Shown here piece by piece: positions 16,237-18,471 of a stretch of DNA of 18,471 bases (position 1 is its first letter; every line of letters starts with the position of its first letter). Source of the DNA: Gracilaria caudata. Lineage: Eukaryota > Rhodophyta > Florideophyceae > Gracilariales > Gracilariaceae. Both the position numbers and the translations under genes were made by a program. The DNA lies in assembly GCA_030374735.1 (NCBI GenBank), contig JASCIV010000478.1:1-18471 (forward strand), written 5' to 3'. Below the pieces are notes generated by a model that was not told the DNA's origin, made no database searches, and saw only the letters and a program-made list of their open reading frames with translations.

Positions 16237-17721
16237 ATGGTCAACCTTGTCTTCTTCCACCCCAATGTATTCAACGTGCTCAAGTACGTTGTATTCTCTC
16301 TGACCATAGGATGTACCGCCGACATTGTGCTCAACACCTTCATGTGCCATCACGCCTCCCGAACCCTGCAGAGAGAAGGGCGCTACTGTCCTGCACACAC
16401 AAATGCTCGTCTCCCTATAAGCCGCTGGAATGCTTCTCATCTGTCGCTCTTTGTAATCATCTTCATCGCCGTCGCTCTGGAAATAGCTCTAGATTTCTCC
16501 ACGGGCGCCACATCAATTTGGATCACAAGCATGCAAACGTTCCGAATATCCACACAAGTTTCAAATGTTAGCCAGCTTGCTTACGCTACTCCGGACTATT
16601 TAGTGCAACTCCGCTACGCATTGCAGAGAACAGAGGGTACTTGTTTTAACATATATGATCAGTGGTACTCTCCTGTCTCCTTCAATCTAACCAACTCCAC
16701 CGACTTTCTTAACCTCGCGGATGCCACTCTTTGCCCTCAGAACAGGTCCAGGAGAGTTAATGCTACATCGCTCATTAAGGCATCCAGTTTTAGCGCAGCA
16801 CACCTCTTGCAAACCAACATTTGGAACCGCTCTCAACTGGCCATCGGCAGAGACACGCATTCCGCAGAAGATCAGGTTCCATACGACCAAGTGGGCGATG
16901 TGAAAATTGGCGCGTTTGAGAAATACAGCTTTGTTTCAGCTAATTTCTCTGACTTCAGTCCCATACCCGGGTCCGAGACACCTCTCACGGGAAACACCTC
17001 CCATCATAGTCCATGGGCTTTCGAGACCACACTGCACCGCAAGAGTGGCGGCCCAGCTCTGGAATGCCTTTTGAGTGTGCTCTGGAAACTAGATAAACAA
17101 ACAGGGGAATTGAAGAAAGAGACACTGGACACGAACGCTTGTCTGGTGCCAATTACGGGACATAGAAGTGTGGTCGCTCTGTATGATGTCGTCACTGGCG
17201 GTGGAGGCCAGAAACGTCTCATTATGTCAGTTGCTTTAGAGGGAGTGACGACATTTCATGACTTGCGTGTTCTAAAGGCTGTGCCGTTTCTGATGGGAAG
17301 CAATGATAGAATGCATACGAACCGAGAGCTGGCTACTTTGGCAGTGCTTTGCAGTCAAATGATCACAGCGTTAGGGACGGATGGCCTGCAAGATGTGAGA
17401 ATGGAGGTAGATGGCGAGCATGTGACGGTTCCTACGTGGAGTGTGTGGGGCATTGTGCTGCTTTTTGTGGGTATACTGGGGCTGATTAGTCTCAAAGTGC
17501 TGGCGAACCGACTGAGAAGAAATATAAGAGTAAGGGGAAATTTGGTGAGTGCGAAGGGTGTAGCTGAGCACTGGTTGGCACAGGAGGAGCTCTTTGAGGG
17601 CGTATACGGAAGAAAGGGGCAGGTCGTATTGGTTCGTGAACACGTACGCCATGATGAGTGGACAAGAGTGGGCGTCCAAAGGGAGGATGATGTTGGAGAG
17701 AAGCAAGAATCAGAAGCTTGA
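16237..17721 (+). CDS. Glycosylated three-helix membrane protein, paralogue B
   Basis: 494 residues from the ATG at 16237. Helices lie at about 11-34 and 68-88. The ectodomain contains TGATSIWIT, CFNIYDQWYSPVSFNLTNST, CPQNRSRRVNATS, VPYDQVGDVKIGAFEKYSF and CLVPITG. A third helix (VWGIVLLFVGILGLISLKVL) lies at about 401-422 and precedes a basic then acidic tail. Each block has a clear counterpart in paralogue A (for example MSVALEGVTTFHDLRVLKAV against MSVALEGVKSFHDLQVLRAV), and roughly half of the C-terminal residues match by eye. Sequons NVS, NLT, NST, NRS, NAT, NFS and NTS indicate glycosylation. The N-terminus is too short for a cleaved signal before helix 1. Transcription is divergent from paralogue A. 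The family is unrecognised and probably lineage-specific. Confidence 0.8.
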   Translation: MVNLVFFHPNVFNVLKYVVFSLTIGCTADIVLNTFMCHHASRTLQREGRYCPAHTNARLPISRWNASHLSLFVIIFIAVALEIALDFSTGATSIWITSMQTFRISTQVSNVSQLAYATPDYLVQLRYALQRTEGTCFNIYDQWYSPVSFNLTNSTDFLNLADATLCPQNRSRRVNATSLIKASSFSAAHLLQTNIWNRSQLAIGRDTHSAEDQVPYDQVGDVKIGAFEKYSFVSANFSDFSPIPGSETPLTGNTSHHSPWAFETTLHRKSGGPALECLLSVLWKLDKQTGELKKETLDTNACLVPITGHRSVVALYDVVTGGGGQKRLIMSVALEGVTTFHDLRVLKAVPFLMGSNDRMHTNRELATLAVLCSQMITALGTDGLQDVRMEVDGEHVTVPTWSVWGIVLLFVGILGLISLKVLANRLRRNIRVRGNLVSAKGVAEHWLAQEELFEGVYGRKGQVVLVREHVRHDEWTRVGVQREDDVGEKQESEA

Positions 17722-17906
17722 CAGCTTTTCTTCTCATGACGAGTTCTATTAGATGAACAGATTGGGCTCCTTCGTGCGCAAGAGATTGTCGACGAGCGTT
17801 CGGCTTTTTCAATACGTATTGAGTTTTTCGCTGTTTTTGTGAAAAGCTGAAGGCAATTCAGTGGTGAGGCAGACCTCTCCACGATTAACCCTTTCACACC
17901 TAAAAA

Positions 17907-17912
17907 AATAAA
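17907..17912 (+). terminator. AATAAA polyadenylation signal of paralogue B
   Basis: AATAAA on the plus strand 186 bp behind the stop codon at 17721, in the right orientation. The hexamer sits in a short A-rich run, so chance occurrence is possible. Confidence 0.45.
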
Positions 17913-18390
17913 CAGATATGGAAAACTTTTCCAAATGCATCTAGTAGCAGTGTGCACTATAATTTGCATTTTGTTTCAATCTCTTCTGTAAATCATTTCA
18001 TGGTCGACATTGAATATCTGTTTATTAGATCTAATGCTTCCTATCTTCAGCGGTCCGCTTTGGTCAATGTATGAAAACAAAGTTTTTCCGTATGACTAGA
18101 CTGGCCCGTGTTGGCAACTGACTGACCGGCGTTTTAATTTTACTGACTTTAGGCAGGCCAAAAGAATGAAGTTAATTTGATAGCAAAGCTCCTACTACAC
18201 AGGCAGCTGATCAATCTAAATCTAATGTAGAGCTAGTTTGGAAAAGAAAGTAATTTTAAGACATCACGTCACCCTTTTTTGGCAACAAGACCCTGGAAAT
18301 TGGTACTCTGTCGAATTGCCCGGATTATTTTTAGAATGTCAACTTTTTCTTCGGAAAAAGTAGCGGCATCCAATAAAAGCGTTAGAAAAA

Positions 18391-18413
18391 ATGCCCCGTG
18401 TCACACGGCGCAT
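18391..18413. repeat. 23-bp near-perfect palindrome, right copy
   Basis: Arms ATGCCCCGTGT and ACACGGCGCAT around a central C at 18402, with one mismatch at 18395. It is the inverse-orientation counterpart of 248-270: the central base is complementary and the right-hand arm is identical. Two further A-T pairs extend the stem on each side here but not in the left copy. Confidence 0.8.
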
Positions 18414-18471
18414 TTCGCCCTGTTTTAGGACATTTGCCATGAATTGGATCACTCCAATTCCAAAAAATTAT

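Larger units (their letters stand above)
17722..18471. other. AT-rich 3' spacer
   Basis: Contains the 3' untranslated region and AATAAA of paralogue B and then no supportable gene. The last third is AT-rich and resembles the opening 400 bases of the window in composition and in carrying the palindrome. Confidence 0.5.

Noticed and set aside
1..18471. tRNA, rRNA, CRISPR array, LTR retroelement
   Set aside because: No cloverleaf-like segment, rRNA core motif, regularly spaced direct repeats, long terminal repeats or reverse-transcriptase motifs were seen on either strand.

Overview
The window reads as nuclear DNA of a eukaryote with compact, mostly intron-free genes. The evidence is one clear GT-AG intron of 79 bp inside an oxygenase gene, AATAAA polyadenylation signals behind two genes, TATA-like boxes, a hAT-type transposase ORF, and secreted or multi-membrane proteins with many N-glycosylation sequons. 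There is no bacterial operon structure. My best guess is a red alga (Chondrus- or Gracilaria-like) because genes are short, intron-poor and separated by AT-rich spacers. An oomycete or another alga remains possible, since no rRNA, tRNA or organelle marker settles it.

Layout. 1-840: AT-rich spacer with a trace of a BED-type zinc finger and a 23-bp palindrome that recurs at the other end of the window. 840-2159 (+): hAT-like transposase ORF, intact but apparently without catalytic residues. 3004-3765 (+): orphan seven-helix membrane protein. 3770-4790: ambiguous stretch with short ORFs on both strands. 5017-5730 (-): secreted SIMPL (DUF541) protein, a mainly bacterial family. 7140-7499 (-): small ORF with a hydrophobic tail. 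8243-8795: very GC-rich island (A). 8899-9967 (-): two-exon 2OG-Fe(II) oxygenase with a signal anchor. 10300-11169 (-): possible multi-exon gene, unresolved. 11225-12349 (+): secreted Cys/Pro/Gly protein with five CKSKGC motifs. 12832-13175: second GC-rich island (B), recognisably related to A. 13298-13612 (+): broken fragment of a cyclase-family enzyme. 13922-15397 (-) and 16237-17721 (+): divergently transcribed paralogues encoding glycosylated three-helix membrane proteins of unknown family, with a strong inverted repeat in the spacer between them. 17722-18471: AT-rich tail with the second palindrome.

No pathway links the genes. Several products are predicted to be secreted or membrane-bound: the SIMPL protein, the CKSKGC protein, the paralogue pair, the seven-helix protein and the oxygenase. 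Cell-surface or secretory functions therefore dominate. The points most worth a second look are the two related GC-rich islands, the divergent paralogue pair, the CKSKGC protein whose internal duplication is held by purifying selection, and the bacterial-type SIMPL and cyclase sequences.
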